Shown here one piece after another: positions 46,716 through 57,825 of a stretch of 64,000 nt of DNA (position 1 is its first letter; each line of letters opens with the position of its first letter). The notes under the pieces were generated by a model. The model was not told the origin of the DNA and made no database searches. It was given only the letters and a program-made list of their open reading frames with translations. The stretch comes from an uncultured Aquimarina sp. (GTDB lineage Bacteria; Bacteroidota; Bacteroidia; Flavobacteriales; Flavobacteriaceae). A program made the position numbers and the translations under genes. The DNA lies in contig CANMCO010000003.1 in assembly GCA_947496355.1 (NCBI GenBank), positions 434,001 to 498,000 on the forward strand. The letters are read 5' to 3'.

Positions 46716-49118
46716 ATGGGGCGTTCTGCAAGTTTAATTACCATATTTAGCATTTTATTCATTTTTACATCATGTGTAAATCAATCTTTTTATAAAGAAA
46801 ATAGAAGTATTATTATAAGTAATGATGCAGGGATTAGACTTAGATTAACACCTTATGGTGTAAAAATGATTAGAGCCCAGTATGCTATGCCTACTGAGGA
46901 TTTTTTCTCAGACGATCATTATGAAATGGTAGCCTCTCATGATTGGGAAGGAGAACTGATACTTGAAGAAAGTAATGATAACTATCAGATTTCTATTGCA
47001 GGAGAATCGTTATTAAAGTTATTTGTGGATAAAAACACACTCATGCTTGATTATCAATTCTCTGGTAATTCACTTTTAAAAGAACATGTGGGTTTTAGTG
47101 CAACAGATAATGATCTTAAAATATCATTAGTCAATGACCCATCAGAGCACTTTACAGGTTTGGGCCATAGCTATTTTGGCAGAGCAGAAAGTATAGATCT
47201 TAGAGGTGAGTCACATGGCAGAAACTATGGAAGCCATCATCAAGAACAAGCTCCTTTGATTGTGCCGTTCTATTTATCCAGTAAAGGTTACGGAGTTTTT
47301 CTAAATAGTACTTTTGAGAATTATTTCAGTTTTGGAAAAGGCAAAAAATACGAGTTTGGTGTTAATACATCGGGCTTTAAAGGGCAAATGGATTATTTTT
47401 TTATTCTTGGTCCATCAATGAAAGACGTGCTAAAGCAGTATGTGTTATTGACAGGAAAGCCTCGATTACCTCAAAAATCTATCTTTGGACTTCAACTTTC
47501 AGATAAAGGACATGACCATAATTCTCCTACACCGTCAGATGAGCAATGGTGGAGAAATAAGATCAAAGCACACAAAGACGCTGGATATTCATTAGATCAT
47601 GTTGTCAATGATAATAGATGGCGGGCAGGTGGAGGTAAGCGATGCGAATCATATATCGAATGGGATAATGGTAGATATCCCGATCCTAGAGCTTATAAAA
47701 AATGGTTGGATGAACAAGGATTAACAATCACTATTGATTTCAATCGATGCATAGGGCAATTCAGTGAGGGTTGGAAACCAGAGTTTAATATACCCGTCAC
47801 AGATAACATAAATTTCAAAGAAAGTGCACCAGACCTTACTAATCCTGAATTTAGAAAATGGTTTTGGGATATTTTCTATCAAAAATCATTGGATCCAAAA
47901 TTAGAATACCCTGGTGATGGACTTTGGATAGACGAGTTTGATGAAATGGGTAATGCCCCTAAAGACATGATTCTTGCTAATGGTAGAAGTTCTGCAGAGA
48001 TGAGGAACTACTGGTTCTTTTTGATTGCCAAAGCATTGGTGCAAGAAGGATGGGATCAACAGATAGGAGAGGATAAGAGACCTTATGTTTGGGTAAGAGG
48101 TATGACAGCAGGAGCACAGCGATATGCTACATTATGGAGCGGAGATATAATTCCTAATCATGCCGATATGAAACGACAGATTCGTGGTATGCAACTGGCT
48201 GGTTTATCAGGTTTCCCTTTTTGGGGGCATGATGCCGGTGGGTTTTATGACTGGGATAAGAATATTGGACCAGATGAACAGCTGTACCAACAATGGGCTT
48301 TGGCAATGGGTGCCTTTTCTCCAATTTGGAAACCCCATGGAATGGGACCATCTCGATGGCCGCTAGATCGATCAGATCCATCACAGCAGGTTGCAAAAAA
48401 ATATAGTGATATAAGATACTCTTTAATGCCATATACCTACACTCATGCTTATTATGCTTACGAGGATGGGATACCCCTGGTTAGAGCAATGATTTTTGAT
48501 TATGGAGTTAGTGAAAAAGCCTGGGAATATGATCTTCAATACCTATGGGGAGAACATATGCTTATAGCGCCTAGTAGTTCTAAAGATAATTTGGTTGAGC
48601 TTTGGTTACCAGAGGGTGGTTGGTATGACTTCTGGAGCGAGAAATTTTATTCAGAGGAAATAGAATTTTCGTACTATCCAATCAATAATGAATATCCAAT
48701 TTATATAAAATCGGGTGCGATTATACCAATGAATCAACCAGCCGTTAACATGGCTAGCATAAATGAAAATGAGCTAACAATACACGTGTATACAGGTGCA
48801 AATGGAGAATTTACACTCTATGAAGATGATGGCATAAGCGAAAAATATCGAACAAAGAACGAACAGCGTCAGACAGTATTGACTTATGATAATACTTATA
48901 AAAAGTTTGTAATAGCACCGTCTACAGGAGGATTTGAAGGAGCTGGTTTATCTAGAACATATACGCTTGTATTTCATGGAATAACAGAAACCATGAAGAT
49001 TAAAATCAATAATAAGGTATCTAATAATATTGATTTCGAAGAGGCAACCAATACCTTGTCTACAAATTTGGGTGAGTTTTCTGTTGATGAAAGGGTAGTC
49101 GTGGAATTTTATAAATAA
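46716..49118 (+). CDS. Glycoside hydrolase family 31 (alpha-glucosidase-like) lipoprotein
   Basis: Lipobox FTSCVNQ; GDGLWIDEFDEMGN nucleophile region; LWSGDIIPNHADMKRQIRGMQLAGLSGFPFWGHDAGGF. Confidence 0.93.
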   Translation: MGRSASLITIFSILFIFTSCVNQSFYKENRSIIISNDAGIRLRLTPYGVKMIRAQYAMPTEDFFSDDHYEMVASHDWEGELILEESNDNYQISIAGESLLKLFVDKNTLMLDYQFSGNSLLKEHVGFSATDNDLKISLVNDPSEHFTGLGHSYFGRAESIDLRGESHGRNYGSHHQEQAPLIVPFYLSSKGYGVFLNSTFENYFSFGKGKKYEFGVNTSGFKGQMDYFFILGPSMKDVLKQYVLLTGKPRLPQKSIFGLQLSDKGHDHNSPTPSDEQWWRNKIKAHKDAGYSLDHVVNDNRWRAGGGKRCESYIEWDNGRYPDPRAYKKWLDEQGLTITIDFNRCIGQFSEGWKPEFNIPVTDNINFKESAPDLTNPEFRKWFWDIFYQKSLDPKLEYPGDGLWIDEFDEMGNAPKDMILANGRSSAEMRNYWFFLIAKALVQEGWDQQIGEDKRPYVWVRGMTAGAQRYATLWSGDIIPNHADMKRQIRGMQLAGLSGFPFWGHDAGGFYDWDKNIGPDEQLYQQWALAMGAFSPIWKPHGMGPSRWPLDRSDPSQQVAKKYSDIRYSLMPYTYTHAYYAYEDGIPLVRAMIFDYGVSEKAWEYDLQYLWGEHMLIAPSSSKDNLVELWLPEGGWYDFWSEKFYSEEIEFSYYPINNEYPIYIKSGAIIPMNQPAVNMASINENELTIHVYTGANGEFTLYEDDGISEKYRTKNEQRQTVLTYDNTYKKFVIAPSTGGFEGAGLSRTYTLVFHGITETMKIKINNKVSNNIDFEEATNTLSTNLGEFSVDERVVVEFYK

Positions 49119-49219
49119 ATTTGTAAAGCTCAACTTGTTTCCGTTTCTACTGGTAATAAGAAATATTGTTTTAAAGGGAAAGTAATCTATGATTTCGAAT
49201 AAAAAGATACATTTATAGT

Positions 49220-49798
49220 GTGATTTATTTCTATACTATGGATGCTATTCAAACGTTGAAGAATATTTTAGAAAAAGAAACTATACCTTCAACAAAAGAG
49301 GTATTTAAACGAGGCGAGTTTTTAAAATTACCAGAAACCATTAATCATAACCTATATTTTGTGTTAAGTGGTAGTTTACGCGTATATTTCGTAGATGATT
49401 GTGAGGAGCATATTTTATATTTTGGGTATAAAAAATCATTAATAACAGCTATAGATTCCTTCTTTTCAAAGAAAAAGTCATCTTTATATATTCAAGCTTT
49501 AAAGAAAACAGAGGTTTTAAAAATTTCGAAAGAAAACTTGATGTCATTTCTAAAAAGCAACCCTAGATATTTTGATCTATACTTTCATATCATGGAAGAG
49601 CTTATACAACTAAGAATAGAGAAGGAGAAAATTCTTTTGATATCTGCACCAATAAATCGCTACAAGCGATTATTACATCAAATGCCAGAGTTGTTTCAAG
49701 AAATACCTAATAAATACATTGCCTCTTATCTTAGAATGTCCCCTGAAACATTGTCAAGGATTAAAAACCTTGATCTCAATCAAGATTTACTAATCTGA
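49220..49798 (+). CDS. Crp/Fnr-family cyclic nucleotide-binding-like regulator
   Basis: cNMP-binding fold pattern; PNKYIASYLRMSPETLSRIK C-terminal HTH. Confidence 0.85.
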   Translation: MIYFYTMDAIQTLKNILEKETIPSTKEVFKRGEFLKLPETINHNLYFVLSGSLRVYFVDDCEEHILYFGYKKSLITAIDSFFSKKKSSLYIQALKKTEVLKISKENLMSFLKSNPRYFDLYFHIMEELIQLRIEKEKILLISAPINRYKRLLHQMPELFQEIPNKYIASYLRMSPETLSRIKNLDLNQDLLI

Positions 49799-49832
49799 TT
49801 ATTCCGTACTTTATTATTTTAAATGTTATAGA

Positions 49833-50366
49833 ATGAAAGATTATAATATTGAGGTATTAACATCAGCACATAGTACCGCATTTTTTCAGCTAATTGACAC
49901 TAATAGGAGCCGTTTGGAAGATTTTTTTGCGGGGACGGTCAAGTATACTACTAATTTGCAGGATACCATCAAATATTGTCAGCAAATAGAAAAAAGAATT
50001 CAGGAAAGAACATATTTTCCATATTTAATCATTGAAAAAAACACAAAAAAAATAGTAGGTTTGATTGATGTTAAAAATATCGATTGGACTATTCCAAAAG
50101 CCGAGTTAGGTGCTTTTATAGATAGTAATTTTGAGGGTTTTGGTATCATAACAAAAAGTGCTGAATTGGTAATAGACAGAATTGTAAAAACACACAAATT
50201 CAAGAAGTTATATTGTAGGGTTTCAGAACAAAATAAAAGAAGTATTAATGTTGTATTAAGATGTGGTTTCGAACTTGAAGGTACGATACGATGTGATTAT
50301 AAAACTACCAAAGGAGAGTTGGTTGATCTAAATTATTATGGAAGATTATTCAATACACCAATTTAA
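49833..50366 (+). CDS. GNAT N-acetyltransferase (RimJ/RimL type)
   Basis: GLIDVKNIDWTIPKAELGAFIDSNFEGFGIITKSAELVIDRI; YCRVSEQNKRSINVVLRCGFELEGTIR. Confidence 0.93.
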   Translation: MKDYNIEVLTSAHSTAFFQLIDTNRSRLEDFFAGTVKYTTNLQDTIKYCQQIEKRIQERTYFPYLIIEKNTKKIVGLIDVKNIDWTIPKAELGAFIDSNFEGFGIITKSAELVIDRIVKTHKFKKLYCRVSEQNKRSINVVLRCGFELEGTIRCDYKTTKGELVDLNYYGRLFNTPI

Positions 50367-50549
50367 ATTCACCCATCAATAAATTCTTCTCTGTCATTGA
50401 TGAATGACTATGGAATGAAATACATAAGGTATTTTATTTATCTAAAAACTTTGATAAAGACCTTAAAGTTTACTAAAATCTTTAAATTTTCATAGGCATT
50501 GTCGTAACTTATGTTCAATCAGTGCAGTTATCATTAGTATTCTTGAGTA

Positions 50550-51239
50550 GTGAGTAGAATTATCATCACCATATTATGTTTTGTTTATATGACTTGTTTT
50601 GGTCAAGGGGAGTATACTGCCAAAAGAAAACAAATGGTAAATACACAATTAAAAGCCCGAGACATAAAAGATCCAGCTACACTTTATGCGATGTCTAATG
50701 TGCCAAGACATCTATTTGTTCCACAAAAACTACAATCACAAGCATATTTAGATGGACCATTACCAATTGGTATGGGGCAAACGATTTCCCAGCCATACAT
50801 TGTAGCTTTTATGACCCAGGAGTTAAGAGTAAAATCTAAAGATAAAGTATTAGAGATAGGAACAGGTTCGGGGTATCAGGCAGCAGTACTGGCAAAGATT
50901 GTAGATTCTGTATATACTATTGAAATTGTCAAGGATTTGGCGTTGACTGCCCAGGATCGATTGAAGGAGTTGGGCTATACCAATGTTAATGTAAAGTGGG
51001 GTGATGGTTATCATGGTTGGCCCATGAAAGCACCTTTTGATGCAATTATGGTAACCGCAGGAGCAGATTCTATTCCTCAACCGTTAATTGATCAGCTAAA
51101 AGTAGGAGGGCGATTAATTATTCCGGTTGGCCCTAATAATTCAGTTCGACGATTAATTTTGATCAAAAAAATGGAAAACAAAATTATAAGCAAAAAACTA
51201 ATACCCGTGCGCTTTGTTCCTTTCACAAGAAAACATTAG
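50550..51239 (+). CDS. pcm: Protein-L-isoaspartate O-methyltransferase
   Basis: RHLFVPQKLQSQAYLDGPLPIGMGQTISQPYIVAFMTQEL; VLEIGTGSGYQAAVLA; IMVTAGADSIPQPLIDQLKVGGRLIIPVG. Confidence 0.95.
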   Translation: MSRIIITILCFVYMTCFGQGEYTAKRKQMVNTQLKARDIKDPATLYAMSNVPRHLFVPQKLQSQAYLDGPLPIGMGQTISQPYIVAFMTQELRVKSKDKVLEIGTGSGYQAAVLAKIVDSVYTIEIVKDLALTAQDRLKELGYTNVNVKWGDGYHGWPMKAPFDAIMVTAGADSIPQPLIDQLKVGGRLIIPVGPNNSVRRLILIKKMENKIISKKLIPVRFVPFTRKH

Positions 51240-51332
51240 TGTCGGCATAAAATGAAAAATGTAGACAAAGAATTAATGAAAACCCTCCAAGTTATATGTT
51301 ATTATTACAATTAATGATCTCTCTATATAGTA

Positions 51333-52634
51333 ATGGCTAGAGCTAATTCTATAGGTTTTTTTACAGCAACGACAATAGTTGTTGCCAATATGATAGGCGC
51401 CGGTATCTTTACGAGTTTAGGGTTTCAGTTGGTAGATACTGTAAATACCTGGTCTATCCTTATTTTGTGGTCTCTGGGCGCATTGATGGCGCTATGTGGT
51501 GCTTTGAGCTATGCAGAACTCGGAACCTACTGGGTACGCTCGGGAGGAGAGTATCATTTTCTTTCTAAAGCATTTCACCCTGTATTAGGATATTTATCCG
51601 GATGGGTTTCTCTTACTATTGGATTTTCTGCTCCTGTAGCATTATCAGCAATGGCATTAGGGAAGTATGTGGCTCCCTATCTGGATGTTCCTGACATGGT
51701 TTTGGCAGTAGGTACTATTTTGGTCATTAGTTTTTTTCATTCACTCAGTATAAAAAGAAGCAGCATACTGCAAAATATCACCACTTTATTGAAGGTTTTC
51801 ATAATTTTGGTATTAATCTACTTTGGGTTTGCAAAAACCCCCACAGCATCTGCATATCTATGGGACCTAAGCTGGAAAGATGAATTAATTCTACCTGCTT
51901 TTGCAGTATCATTTGTTTATGTGACCTTTTCGTATTCTGGATGGAATGCCGCAGCCTATATTGTAGACGAAATCCGAGATAGTCGCAAAAATTTACCAAA
52001 AGCACTGCTATTGGGCACTATAGTAGTTAGTATATTATATTTATTATTAAACTTTGTCTTTTTAAGACAGAACCCACTAGACGCTATCAGCGGACAATTA
52101 GAAATAGGACAAATTACTGCTATTTCACTTTTCGGAGAAGAAGGAGGAGCATTGCTTAGTTTTGGTATAGCCTTAATGCTTTTATCATGTATAAGTGCTA
52201 TGGTATGGGTTGGCCCTAGAGTAACTCAAGTTTTGGCAGAAGATCACAGGCTATGGAGTTGGTTTTCTATGAAAACAAAAAAACAGGTTCCTATTCGTGC
52301 GATTTGGCTTCAAACTACAATAACACTCCTATTATTACTAACCGGAACTTTTGAGCAAGTATTGATCTATAGTGGCTTCGTATTACAATTATTTGCCGCC
52401 TTAACAGTAGCAGGAGTATTTGTAGTCAGGAAAAGGGATCGTAGTAAAAAAGGTTTTAAAAGCCCTCTTTTTCCAATTCCACAAATCATTTTTTTGATAC
52501 TTAGTATATGGGTACTAGTTTACTTGGTTATGGCCAAACCTCTAGAAACGGGGTTGGGGCTTCTTAATCTGGTCTTAGGTTTTTTAATCTATACATATGA
52601 CGGTTTCTATAGTAAAAAACTGCCTAAATTATGA
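51333..52634 (+). CDS. APC-family amino acid permease
   Basis: VVANMIGAGIFTSLGF; 12-TM pattern; FSYSGWNAAAYIVDEIRD. Confidence 0.93.
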   Translation: MARANSIGFFTATTIVVANMIGAGIFTSLGFQLVDTVNTWSILILWSLGALMALCGALSYAELGTYWVRSGGEYHFLSKAFHPVLGYLSGWVSLTIGFSAPVALSAMALGKYVAPYLDVPDMVLAVGTILVISFFHSLSIKRSSILQNITTLLKVFIILVLIYFGFAKTPTASAYLWDLSWKDELILPAFAVSFVYVTFSYSGWNAAAYIVDEIRDSRKNLPKALLLGTIVVSILYLLLNFVFLRQNPLDAISGQLEIGQITAISLFGEEGGALLSFGIALMLLSCISAMVWVGPRVTQVLAEDHRLWSWFSMKTKKQVPIRAIWLQTTITLLLLLTGTFEQVLIYSGFVLQLFAALTVAGVFVVRKRDRSKKGFKSPLFPIPQIIFLILSIWVLVYLVMAKPLETGLGLLNLVLGFLIYTYDGFYSKKLPKL

Positions 52635-52756
52635 GATAGCTTCCTTGTTAGTTAATATTGTTTTCAATACTCTATCATTACGTGTAAGTATAGAATTTCT
52701 GAGTAAATAAAAAAAACTACTTTTGATGGATAAAACACACAAACATTAATTTTAGC

Positions 52757-54307
52757 ATGCGTTCAAGAATTGTAAAACTAACCTACGTTTTTATATTTAT
52801 TGTTATATCGTGTCAAAAAGACGACATAGTTCCAGAAATCACAGATTCACTAATAGACGGACTACTAATTAAGGACAAGGTTACCTTGGATCCATTAGGG
52901 TATGCACCCTTATCAGCAATGATTTCTTTGGAAACCAATGAAGTAGTTAGCGTGGATATGTTGATAATAGGAAAAAACGGAAAAGATTCTGATGTTTTCC
53001 AAAGTTTTTCTGAAACCGGAACGACATTAGAAATACCGATTCATGGACTCTATGCGGATTTTGAAAATACTGTGAGACTCACTTTTTTTAATGCTAATGG
53101 AACCGATTTGGGTTTTAAAACGTATAAAATAAAGACAGATCCCCTTATTTCAGATATGCCACTAATTGTTATTAATAAGGCAGAGCAAAACCAAATGGCC
53201 CAAGGAATGACTTTGGTAAACTACTACGGTTATGATAAGAACAAAAATCCGTTTAGGCCATTTATGTTCGATGCTTTTGGAGATATTCGCTGGTATTTAA
53301 ACTTTATAAAACATCCACGTTTAAAAAACCTTCACTTTGATAATGGCCCACAACGCTTGGCTAATGGTAACTTCTATTTTGCTAGTAGAGAGCCAGATGC
53401 AATATACGAAGTAGATCATTTTGGAAATGTTTTGAATACATGGGAGATGCCAGGATATGGGTTTCATCATGAAGCATTCGAAAAACCGAATGGTAATTTT
53501 TTGGTGTCTGTTGATAAAAATGATGCTGGTACTATCGAAGATTATATAATCGAAATCGATAGGAATAGTAAACAAATTATACGAGAGTGGGATTTGAACA
53601 TATCTTTAGATAATAAACGAACCACCTTAACTGATAATGCTATAGATTGGATTCATGTAAATGGTGTTAGTTATGATGAAAGTGATGACACTATCATTAT
53701 TTCTGGACGTACGCAAGGTGTTGTAAAACTAACAGCAAATAATGAAGTGATCTGGATTATGGGGTCGCATAAGGATTGGGGTGTTGCAGGTAATGGAGAG
53801 GATCTAAATCAATTTTTGTTACAACCATTAGATGCAGCAGGAACTCCTATTGCCAATCAAGCGGTTTTAGATGGAGATGAGAATCATCCTGATTTTGAAT
53901 GGAACTGGTACCAGCATGCAACAAAAGTGTTACCCAACAGAAACATTATCCTTTTTGATAACGGTCATAACCGAAATTTCATGGGAGCGGGCTCTTATAG
54001 CCGTGCAGTAGAATATAAAGTAGATAAAGAAAATGGTACCATTCAGCAAGTATGGCAATACGGTAAAGAGCGTGGTAATGAAACTTATTCTAGAATAGTC
54101 TCAGATGTGGATTATCTGGAAGTTGAAAACCATATGCTCTTTTCTCCTGGCGCTATTGTTAGTGGAGCACGACCAGTAGGTAAATCTATTGAAGTAGACA
54201 TGACGAATAATACTGTTATTTTTGAAGCTACGATAATTCCTCCTAAAGCGTTTGCTGATAAGATTACTTTTCACAGGACAGAAAGATTGCCTCTTTATCC
54301 CAATTAA
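52757..54307 (+). CDS. Aryl-sulfotransferase-like lipoprotein
   Basis: Lipobox VISCQKDD; GFHHEAFEKPNGNFLVSVD, DWIHVNGVSYDESDDTIIISGRTQGVVKL, HATKVLPNRNIILFDNGHNR are ASST-like. Confidence 0.85.
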   Translation: MRSRIVKLTYVFIFIVISCQKDDIVPEITDSLIDGLLIKDKVTLDPLGYAPLSAMISLETNEVVSVDMLIIGKNGKDSDVFQSFSETGTTLEIPIHGLYADFENTVRLTFFNANGTDLGFKTYKIKTDPLISDMPLIVINKAEQNQMAQGMTLVNYYGYDKNKNPFRPFMFDAFGDIRWYLNFIKHPRLKNLHFDNGPQRLANGNFYFASREPDAIYEVDHFGNVLNTWEMPGYGFHHEAFEKPNGNFLVSVDKNDAGTIEDYIIEIDRNSKQIIREWDLNISLDNKRTTLTDNAIDWIHVNGVSYDESDDTIIISGRTQGVVKLTANNEVIWIMGSHKDWGVAGNGEDLNQFLLQPLDAAGTPIANQAVLDGDENHPDFEWNWYQHATKVLPNRNIILFDNGHNRNFMGAGSYSRAVEYKVDKENGTIQQVWQYGKERGNETYSRIVSDVDYLEVENHMLFSPGAIVSGARPVGKSIEVDMTNNTVIFEATIIPPKAFADKITFHRTERLPLYPN

Positions 54308-54612
54308 GGTCGTTTTTTGGCATTTAGTCCAAAGCAATCTTATTAGAACATAATATCTGTCTGTAAATAATAACCAATACGCCAACTTCCTACCAATATA
54401 TTTTATGCCTTAATGATGTATTACTATGAGAAATCGGGCCTGAGAAGTTCATGATTTCCAAAATATAGATACCCAATAATGAGTACTGTGTATGGAATAA
54501 GATTGGAGCATCAGACGCTAAATTTATTAATAAATTGAAAATAAGTGAATTAATATGTTGTAAATCCAAAAAAGGGCACCACCTTTGCAGAAATAATTTT
54601 AATTACATTACA

Positions 54613-54804
54613 ATGAATAAAGGAACAGTAAAATTCTTCAATGACGCTAAAGGTTTTGGATTTATCACTGAAGAAGGTGCTAACAAAGATCACTTTGTAC
54701 ACATTTCTGGATTAGTAGACGAAGTTCGTGAAGGCGATGAAGTTGAATTTGATCTACAAGAAGGTAACAAAGGATTAAACGCAGTGAACGTAAAAGTTAT
54801 CTAA
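54613..54804 (+). CDS. Cold-shock domain protein
   Basis: MNKGTVKFFNDAKGFGFITEEGANKDHFVHISGL; ORF-track start 54535 is too early. Confidence 0.97.
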   Translation: MNKGTVKFFNDAKGFGFITEEGANKDHFVHISGLVDEVREGDEVEFDLQEGNKGLNAVNVKVI

Positions 54805-54825
54805 TACATATACTTTCAAGTTTAA

Positions 54826-54857
54826 CAAAAAAGCTCATCACTTGTGATGAGCTTTTT
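54826..54857 (+). terminator. Terminator of the cold-shock gene
   Basis: AAAAAAGCTCATCAC TTGTGATGAGCTTTTTT. Confidence 0.9.
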
Positions 54858-55013
54858 TCGTTGTCTTTTTCTAATATTCCGGGATATTTTCTAGAGATTC
54901 CTTTGTTCAAATATGGTATTTGAAACATAATTTACTCTGACAGAATTATCATTTCGACAGTTTTTACAATTACTAAATCATTACTTCGTATCGTAATTCT
55001 AAAAATTTATGTC

Positions 55014-56132
55014 ATGCTTAAAAAATATCCAATCCTTAAATGGATACTTATAGTTTTTGCCAGTTTAATTATGTTGCTTTTTGCTTTTGGGTGGTGGTTT
55101 ATGAGTTTATTGCCATCAGAAGAAATACATGATGATATAACAATTACACAACCATCGGATTTACCATATTTGTCTCAAGATATCAAACCTCTACGAGGAA
55201 AAATTTTAGCAGTAGTTACAAGTACCAATACGATGGGAAACACGGATAAAAGTACAGGTTATGAATTAACTGAATTATCCCGCGCGTATTATGTTTTTAG
55301 GGCCAATGGTTTCGAAGTGGATATTGCGAGCCCCCAGGGAGGTGAACCTCCTGTAGTAATTGATGATGAAGATATGGGGAGATATGACTATGCTTTCTTA
55401 AATGACAGTATTGCACAGTACAAAGTGAAACACACCATTGCCATACAGGATATTAATCCTACAGAATATGAGGGAGTGTTTTTTGCTGGAGGAAAAGGAG
55501 CCATGTTTGATTTTCCAAAAAACAAATCTATTCAATATATTGTACGAGACTTATATCAATCTAATAAGGTTATTGGTGCTGTATGTCACGGACCGGCAGC
55601 TTTGGTAAATGTTACTCTTGATAATGGACGTTCGTTACTTGAAAACAAAACCGTGAGTGGTTTTACTAATAAAGAAGAATTGTTACTCATTCCAGAGGCT
55701 GAAACCATATTTCCTTTTCTACTACAAAATAAACTGGTAGCTCAAGGTGCACGTTTTGATGAAGGAGCAATGTATTTAGAGCATATTAGCCACGATAAAA
55801 AATTAATAACAGGCCAAAATCCATGGTCTACATGGATATTAGCTGAAACGATGATTGAAGAAATAGGATTTATACCAAAATATAGAGAAATCACCGCAGA
55901 AGAAAATGCCGTTCAGGTTCTGAAAATATATGAAGAGCAAGGATCTCAGCAAGCCAAAGAGTTAATTGAGCAAATGATTTCTGTAGAAAACAAACCGCTG
56001 TTAAGAATACTTATTGCAAAGCATAGTATTATAGCTGCTATGCAAGGTAAACTAGGACGTTTTTTTAACCTTGTTAGCTTGACGTCTTATGCAAAAAGTA
56101 TATCACAGAATAAAAGAAACTCACAGAATTAA
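55014..56132 (+). CDS. DJ-1/PfpI (type 1 glutamine amidotransferase-like) membrane-anchored protein
   Basis: TM N-terminus; YRVFRANGFEVDIASPQGG-type pattern, GVFFAGGKGAMFDF, VIGAVCHGPAALV nucleophile elbow. Confidence 0.92.
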   Translation: MLKKYPILKWILIVFASLIMLLFAFGWWFMSLLPSEEIHDDITITQPSDLPYLSQDIKPLRGKILAVVTSTNTMGNTDKSTGYELTELSRAYYVFRANGFEVDIASPQGGEPPVVIDDEDMGRYDYAFLNDSIAQYKVKHTIAIQDINPTEYEGVFFAGGKGAMFDFPKNKSIQYIVRDLYQSNKVIGAVCHGPAALVNVTLDNGRSLLENKTVSGFTNKEELLLIPEAETIFPFLLQNKLVAQGARFDEGAMYLEHISHDKKLITGQNPWSTWILAETMIEEIGFIPKYREITAEENAVQVLKIYEEQGSQQAKELIEQMISVENKPLLRILIAKHSIIAAMQGKLGRFFNLVSLTSYAKSISQNKRNSQN

Positions 56133-56140
56133 AAGGAAAT

Positions 56141-57241
56141 TTGCCCTTTCTAAGAATTTTAAATATCCCTACATTTGAAAAAAATGAACTATTGAGTTTT
56201 TTAGATATAGTACTTGTTATTGTTAGTAGTGCCGGACTTTTGCATGGGGTTTTATTTGCTTTTTATTTGAGTGTTTTCAAAAAGAAAAAAACATTAACCA
56301 ATCTTTTGTTAGGGTGGATTCTTGTATTTATGGCATTTAGAATTGGTAAATCAGTGATGCTTAATTTTGGCAATGATTTAGAACCTGTATTTATTTTTGT
56401 GGGATTGGCATTTCTATTATTAATCGGGCCACTACTAAGGTGGTATGTTATAGGGATGACACGTTCTAATTTTAAACTGCCTAAATATTATGTTTTAGAA
56501 TTTGTTCCATTTGCTTTAGTTTTTATAGCAAGCCTTTTTGTAACCAAAGAATGGTATGAAAATAGCAAGTTGGTCATTATTGTTTTTTCCAGTGGCCTTA
56601 TTTTTATATATCTACATTTCATTTTCTATATAGTTTTTGCTTGGAGGATTATGAAATTTACCAAAAAACAATACCAGAAAGAATTACAAACAAAATCCCA
56701 GAAAGCAGTATTCAATTGGTTACGCCTAGTAATTATTGGCTTTGTAGCTATCTGGGTGTCTTATGTACTAAACTTGTTGGATGAAACGGTACCTTATGTC
56801 GTAGGTCCAATTGTATATTCAATAATCATTTATTTTTTAAGCTATAAAGCATTTCAACTTAAAGCCACAGATCTTGATGGTAATGTATTTAAAGTGAATG
56901 ACAACAACCTTTTGTTTAATGAGATCTCATCTTTAATTATTGATAATAAGTTATATCGGGAACCAGATGTATCCCTTACTAAATTAAGTAAGATGATAGG
57001 GAAAAGTACACAACTTACATCATCGGTTATTAATCAATATGCTAAGCAAAACTTTAATGATTTTATTAATTATTATCGAATCCAAGATGCAAAGAAATTA
57101 CTTTCAAATGTAGAAAGTGATATTTATACCATTTCATCAATTGCTTTTGATACTGGTTTTAGTAGTCTTTCTTCGTTTAATAGTGCATTTAAGAAATTTG
57201 AAGGCATGACACCCTCTAGATACAGAAAAGGTCAAGCATGA
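56141..57241 (+). CDS. AraC-family regulator with N-terminal membrane domain
   Basis: Multi-TM N-terminus; C-terminal HTH (FNDFINYYRIQDAKKLLSN...SIAFDTGFSSLSSFNSAFKKFEGMTPSRYRK); start appears to be TTG. Confidence 0.9.
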   Translation: MPFLRILNIPTFEKNELLSFLDIVLVIVSSAGLLHGVLFAFYLSVFKKKKTLTNLLLGWILVFMAFRIGKSVMLNFGNDLEPVFIFVGLAFLLLIGPLLRWYVIGMTRSNFKLPKYYVLEFVPFALVFIASLFVTKEWYENSKLVIIVFSSGLIFIYLHFIFYIVFAWRIMKFTKKQYQKELQTKSQKAVFNWLRLVIIGFVAIWVSYVLNLLDETVPYVVGPIVYSIIIYFLSYKAFQLKATDLDGNVFKVNDNNLLFNEISSLIIDNKLYREPDVSLTKLSKMIGKSTQLTSSVINQYAKQNFNDFINYYRIQDAKKLLSNVESDIYTISSIAFDTGFSSLSSFNSAFKKFEGMTPSRYRKGQA

Positions 57242-57314
57242 TGTATAGGATATAAATGGACTTTGGTTTTTAAGCCTGGGTAATTTGTACTATAATTTAC
57301 TTGTGTTAAACAAA

Positions 57315-57758
57315 CTATTGCTTTAATTGTAAGTCCTTTGTTTTTAAAAATGCTGTAATTGCTTCTTTTTCGTGCTCAGTAATATCTTTATTTTGAGTAC
57401 GACGTGCAATTCCTTCTAGGTTCTCCTGCGATAATGAGGTATGCCAATTCACTCCTAAATCCAAATCGAAAACTTTTATAGCATCAGCTTTGTGAGAATC
57501 CAGAGTACTTTGATGACAACTACCACAAAAAGTTATAAGGACTCCCCGGGTAATCTTGGAGCACTTGTCAAATGAGTTTTCATCATGTGTTGATAGTTTT
57601 GAAGGCTTTTTTGATTCTACCTTTGGGGGCACAATGTATTCTACAGAGGTATTACTGTCCTGTACACAAGTATGAGCTGAGAAGAACGCTACAAGTGCAA
57701 AAGAAAGTAATAATATTTTAGTGTAATTGAACATAGCTCTCAAGAATATAAGATACAA
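57315..57758 (-). CDS. Small secreted protein with single c-type heme motif
   Basis: Signal peptide; FCGSCHQSTLDSHK. Confidence 0.8.
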   Translation of the reverse strand: MYLIFLRAMFNYTKILLLSFALVAFFSAHTCVQDSNTSVEYIVPPKVESKKPSKLSTHDENSFDKCSKITRGVLITFCGSCHQSTLDSHKADAIKVFDLDLGVNWHTSLSQENLEGIARRTQNKDITEHEKEAITAFLKTKDLQLKQ

Positions 57759-57825
57759 TATTCTTTCTTAAACTCATCTTAATTAACAGCCATAGTTTTA
57801 TTAAGAAAATAGTATGAATAACCGA

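Noticed and set aside
48154-48432. ORFs on both strands inside the GH31 gene
   Set aside because: Overlap a domain-supported GH31 CDS with conserved catalytic motifs.
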